Below are positions 60,921 through 64,000 of a stretch of 64,000 nucleotides of DNA, one piece after another; within the stretch, counting starts at the first letter, position 1, and each line of letters opens with the position of its first letter. Origin of the DNA: Afipia massiliensis (GTDB lineage Bacteria; Pseudomonadota; Alphaproteobacteria; Rhizobiales; Xanthobacteraceae); the NCBI RefSeq assembly GCF_001006325.2, contig NZ_LBIA02000001.1:682001-746000 (forward strand). Direction: 5' to 3'. Made by a program: the position numbers and the translations under genes. The notes under the pieces were generated by a model that had not been told where the DNA came from, made no database searches, and saw only the letters and a list, made by a program, of their open reading frames with translations.

Positions 60921-60967
60921 AGCATGATCTAATCCGAAAACCGGTGTCCACTTTTCGGGATCATGCT
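60921..60967. repeat. dispersed palindromic element of the Bradyrhizobium group
   Basis: A 47-base imperfect palindrome: outer arms AGCATGATC (60921-60929) and GATCATGCT (60959-60967), inner arms CCGAAAA (60934-60940) and TTTTCGG (60952-60958). The type is found in many intergenic regions of Bradyrhizobium and relatives (from general knowledge). It overlaps the mnmA stop by two bases and may form the mRNA 3' end. Confidence 0.75.
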
Positions 60968-62141
60968 ATCCGGCAAGGGCTTCGCGCAGCCCCGGCGCGG
61001 GCTGGACCATGCGCGGCGCAGCGCTGATGAAGCCGCCGCCGAGAACGCGGGCCTGTCCGGCAGGCGCATCGTAGAACACGCAGGCCTGTCCCGGCGAAAC
61101 GCCTTCCTCGCCATCGACCAGTTCGACCTCGTAAGTCCCGCCGACACGGCGCAGCCAGGCCGGCTGCGGCGGACGGGTGGAGCGCACCTTGACGAACAGT
61201 TCGAGGCCCTCGCCGATCGCGCGGTCGAGTTCGCCGTCGCCGATCCAGTTGACGTCGCGCAGCATGATCTTGCGCACGTTCAGCGCCTCGCGCGGTCCAA
61301 CCACGACGCGGCGCGTCTCCGCGTCGAGATGCACGACATAAAGCGGCGCGCTTGCCGCGATGCCGAGGCCACGGCGCTGGCCGACGGTGAAACCGACGAT
61401 GCCCTGATGGCGGCCGAGCACACGGCCGTTGAGATCGACGATGTCGCCGGGCTCCATCGCCTTCGGCTTCAGCCGTTCGATCACGTCGGTATAGCGGCCG
61501 GTCGGCACGAAGCAGATGTCCTGGCTGTCGTGCTTGTCCGCAACCGACAGTCCGAACCGGCGCGCCAGTTCGCGGGTCTGCGCCTTGGTCATGTCGCCGA
61601 GCGGGAAGCGTACATCGGCGAGTTGGTCCTGCGTCGTCGCGAACAGGAAGTAGCTCTGGTCGCGGTCGGCATCCGCGGCGCACACCAGCGCGCGCGATCC
61701 ATCCGGCTGGCGGCGCGACGCGACGTAATGTCCGGTGGCGAGCGCCTTGGCGCCGAGTTCGCGCGCGGTCGCAAGCAGATCGCGAAACTTGATCGAACGG
61801 TTGCACTCGATGCACGGCACAGGCGTCTCGCCGTGCACGTAGCTCTCGGCGAAGCTCTCGATCACCGACTCGCGAAAGCGGCTCTCATAGTCCAGCACGT
61901 AATGCGGAATGCCGAGACGCGCCGCGACATCGCGCGCGTCGTGAATATCCTGACCGGCGCAGCACGCGCCCTTGCGGTGGGTCGCCGCGCCATGGTCGTA
62001 AAGCTGCAGCGTGATGCCGACCACGTCATAGCCTTCGGCCTTCAGCAGCGCAGCCGTCGCCGAGGAATCGACGCCGCCGGACATGGCGACAACGACCCGG
62101 GTGTCTTCCGGGCGACCTTCGAGGTCGAGGCTGTTGAGCAT
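60966..62141 (-). CDS. mnmA: tRNA-uridine 2-sulfurtransferase
   Basis: A 391-residue enzyme that thiolates U34 of tRNA Lys, Glu and Gln. The PP-loop S-G-G-V-D-S-S is near residue 22, the catalytic cysteines lie in P-C-I-E-C-N and in H-D-S-Q-D-I-C-F, and the T-x-G-Q-R-R-G-L-G segment is typical. ATG 62141 fits; the frame is open upstream to 62198. A housekeeping gene, monocistronic here. Confidence 0.93.
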   Translation of the reverse strand: MLNSLDLEGRPEDTRVVVAMSGGVDSSATAALLKAEGYDVVGITLQLYDHGAATHRKGACCAGQDIHDARDVAARLGIPHYVLDYESRFRESVIESFAESYVHGETPVPCIECNRSIKFRDLLATARELGAKALATGHYVASRRQPDGSRALVCAADADRDQSYFLFATTQDQLADVRFPLGDMTKAQTRELARRFGLSVADKHDSQDICFVPTGRYTDVIERLKPKAMEPGDIVDLNGRVLGRHQGIVGFTVGQRRGLGIAASAPLYVVHLDAETRRVVVGPREALNVRKIMLRDVNWIGDGELDRAIGEGLELFVKVRSTRPPQPAWLRRVGGTYEVELVDGEEGVSPGQACVFYDAPAGQARVLGGGFISAAPRMVQPAPGLREALAG

Positions 62142-62446
62142 GAGTGAGGCCGATCTTGCTGTTGCCGGGAACCACTTTGGTCGCCCGCAACCGGTCATTT
62201 CAGGTGCTCTTTATCTATAGTCCGACCGTAGCTGAGGCAATCGCGGCCCGCCTTGATCTATTCCAATGAAACCCGCCCCTTTTTGAGGGGGAAATTCTTG
62301 CCGCCGGGCAGAAAGCCCCCGGCCCCGCGCCCCATGCCGGCTCCCATAGATTTACTTAAGTTATTGAAATTACTTATATTTTTAATATTCTCCTGGTGGC
62401 CCGGTCCTTGCTGAACAGATGAAGCAATCAATCTGAAAGGCCGCCC
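62142..62446. other. 305-base divergent region between mnmA and fliK
   Basis: No gene seen. GC-rich inverted segments lie around 62272-62330, and an unusual AT-rich tract at 62344-62392 (runs of A and T) lies about 60-100 bases before fliK, probably part of its promoter. No clear sigma consensus was recognised. Confidence 0.5.
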
Positions 62447-63979
62447 GTGTTCAGCGTTACCCCGGAACCAGCCGTATCCAAGCCCGCCTATGACCCGCAG
62501 GCCAGACAGGCGCGCGCCGATCAGCCGCCGTCGGACGATTTTGCCGCACTGGTGGACAGCAATGCCGCGGCGGCCTCCGAGACAGACCGTCCGGCTCGCC
62601 CGGCACCGGATGCGCCGCGCCGTGATACGCACGGAACCAACGCACCCGCGCAGAACAACGACCGGCCGCAGGCCGATGCTTCCACATCATCGTCTAATAA
62701 AGAGTCCGGCACGGCAAAGCAGGATGCCCAGTCATCCGCACCAGCCGATGCAACCGGCAACACATCCACGGACAAGACCAAAGCCGCGTCTGGCGACTCC
62801 AAAACCGAAGACAAGCCGCAGGATGGCAGCGCTGAGAGCGACGCAGCCGTGGCCGCTGTGACGCCGGTGATTCCAGCCATCGTGACCGATCCCGTCGCGG
62901 TCGTGATCGCCGCGGCGGCAGCGCCAGTTGCAACGGGCGACGAGACAGCAACAGCAACAACCGTTGCGGCAACAGCCGCTATCGCAAGTGCCTCCGCCGT
63001 CACCACGCCTGTCGATCCGTCGGCGGCGCAAACGCCCGGCACTGCAAAACCCGACACCACCGGCGCGACCGTCACAACCGCCGTGACAACTCCGGCGGTT
63101 GAAACCACCGCGCCGGAAACCGCCGCCGCGACGATCTCCGTTGCTGCGACCGTCATCAAGTCCGACAGCGGCAAGACCGAAGTCACCGCGAAGGATGGCG
63201 AGGCCGCACCCGCCAAGGACGGCAAGGACAGCAAGCTGGCCGCCGATCCGTCGGCCAAGCCGGTATCGGATCAGGCCATCAAACCGGAAACCGGCGCGGC
63301 GAACACCGACGACAAGCCGGCGCAGCACCAGCAGGCAACTGCGGAATCCGGCAAGGCCGACACCGAGAAGCATGCCGGCAAGACTGCGCCGCAAGCCGAA
63401 CACAACGCCACGGCTCCCACGCCGCAACAGACGCTGCTGACCGATCCGGGCTTGCTGCCTCCCACCGGCATTCAGCCGCAACCGATCCAGACCCATGCCG
63501 CCAATCTGACCGCGATCGCGGTGCCGACGGCGAATACCGCGCTCGCGGACAGTGCGCCGGTGCCGCTGAACGGTCTCGCGGCGGACATCGCGCTGCGCGC
63601 GGCCGGCGGCAACAGCCGTTTCGACATCCGTCTCGATCCCGCCGAGCTGGGCCGCATCGATGTGCGCCTCGACGTCGACAAGCACGGCAACGTCACCTCG
63701 CATCTGACGGTGGAGCGTCCGGCGACGCTGGACATGCTGCGTAACGATGCGCCGAGGCTTCAGCAGGCACTGGAAGACGCCGGCTTGAAGACCGGCGACT
63801 CGGGATTGCAGTTCAGCCTGCGCGACCAGTCATCGTCCGGCCGCGATAGCGACAACGGCTCGGGCCGCAATTCCCAGCGCGTTGTCATCGCCGAAGAAGA
63901 CACCGTGCCCGCGCAGGTCGCTGGGCGAACCTACGGCCGCATGCTCGGAGCGAGCAGCGGCGTCGATATCAGGATCTGA
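62447..63979 (+). CDS. fliK: flagellar hook-length control protein
   Basis: A 510-residue protein. Residues ~1-370 are a low-complexity Ala/Thr/Pro/Asp/Lys-rich linker. The C-terminal ~110 residues form the Flg_hook (FliK C) domain: R-L-D-P-A-E-L-G-R-I-D-V-R-L and L-T-V-E-R-P-A-T-L-D-M-L-R. It sets hook length and switches export specificity. Start GTG 62447. Next gene begins 12 bases later, usual for a fliK-flgD pair. Confidence 0.88.
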   Translation: MFSVTPEPAVSKPAYDPQARQARADQPPSDDFAALVDSNAAAASETDRPARPAPDAPRRDTHGTNAPAQNNDRPQADASTSSSNKESGTAKQDAQSSAPADATGNTSTDKTKAASGDSKTEDKPQDGSAESDAAVAAVTPVIPAIVTDPVAVVIAAAAAPVATGDETATATTVAATAAIASASAVTTPVDPSAAQTPGTAKPDTTGATVTTAVTTPAVETTAPETAAATISVAATVIKSDSGKTEVTAKDGEAAPAKDGKDSKLAADPSAKPVSDQAIKPETGAANTDDKPAQHQQATAESGKADTEKHAGKTAPQAEHNATAPTPQQTLLTDPGLLPPTGIQPQPIQTHAANLTAIAVPTANTALADSAPVPLNGLAADIALRAAGGNSRFDIRLDPAELGRIDVRLDVDKHGNVTSHLTVERPATLDMLRNDAPRLQQALEDAGLKTGDSGLQFSLRDQSSSGRDSDNGSGRNSQRVVIAEEDTVPAQVAGRTYGRMLGASSGVDIRI

Positions 63980-63991
63980 GGAGAGATCATC

Positions 63992-64000
63992 ATGGCGGTT
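63992..64000 (+). CDS. start of the next flagellar gene (likely flgD), cut by the window edge
   Basis: ATG at 63992 with GAGGAGAG upstream; only three codons (M-A-V) are visible. In Bradyrhizobium-like genomes flgD often follows fliK, but this cannot be read from three residues. Confidence 0.35.

Noticed and set aside
60963-62147. 394-codon open frame on the + strand
   Set aside because: Complement of mnmA; the mnmA cysteine and PP-loop motifs decide the strand.
62521-63258. Ala/Val-rich 245-codon frame on the - strand resembling a surface repeat protein
   Set aside because: It is the complement of the low-complexity linker of fliK; the Flg_hook domain shows that fliK is the real gene.

Overview
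The window is GC-rich, densely coded DNA that looks like a chromosome of an alphaproteobacterium of the Bradyrhizobium/Rhodopseudomonas/Afipia type. Pointers are the many LivKHMGF-type importers, a ScfR-type regulator beside methylcitrate-cycle genes, an IolC-DUF2090 fusion, a fliK with an alphaproteobacterial layout, and a dispersed palindrome typical of that group. No transposase, phage module or CRISPR array was seen. The host assignment is inference from gene content.

Bases 1-16809 form a catabolic island. On the + strand lie the end of a Baeyer-Villiger-type flavin monooxygenase, an HSL-family esterase, a complete branched-chain-type ABC importer and an SDR. On the - strand lie a GntR/FCD regulator and an iron alcohol dehydrogenase. 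Next come a second substrate-binding protein with an SDR (+), then a - strand operon of an APH-type kinase, an acyl-CoA dehydrogenase with an ACAD10/11-like C-terminus and an acyl-CoA synthetase, and finally an SCP2-type thiolase. Kinase, dehydrogenase and synthetase resemble the levulinate/4-hydroxyacid (lva, ACAD11) route. A palindrome built on TTGTCCGACAA, or a close variant, recurs at four sites and ties three transcription units to the GntR protein. Inferred flow: import, ketone to ester or lactone, hydrolysis, CoA activation, phosphorylation and elimination of a hydroxyl, then beta-oxidation.

Bases 17019-26021 are a mixed region: a HerA-like ATPase, enoyl-CoA hydratase, an NTF2-like protein, relics of a substrate-binding protein and of a DsrE protein, a GYD protein, an L,D-transpeptidase, an orphan polar amino acid-binding protein, an Lnb/DUF4105 membrane protein and small exported proteins.

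Bases 26076-41755 hold a third substrate-binding protein divergent from an XRE-cupin regulator, cupin and iron alcohol dehydrogenase, then an AraC regulator. A long - strand operon follows (beta-hydroxyacid dehydrogenase, SBP, LivH, LivM, LivG, LivF, a signature-less ABC protein, two SDRs). It diverges from rpiR-iolC/DUF2090, with two GAATN4ATTC sites between them.

Bases 41806-52751 hold another Liv importer, transcribed with a long-chain-type acyl-CoA synthetase from a near-perfect sigma-54 promoter, with an NtrC-type regulator and sensor kinase just upstream. A HlyD relic follows.

Bases 53602-59291 are the propionyl-CoA (2-methylcitrate) locus: ScfR-type regulator, divergent thioesterase, prpD, prpC and prpB. 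The end carries tRNA-Met, a small exported protein, a SAM methyltransferase, mnmA, fliK and the first codons of a further, probably flagellar, gene. All five intact Liv-type SBP genes are followed within about 40 bases by a perfect stem-loop.
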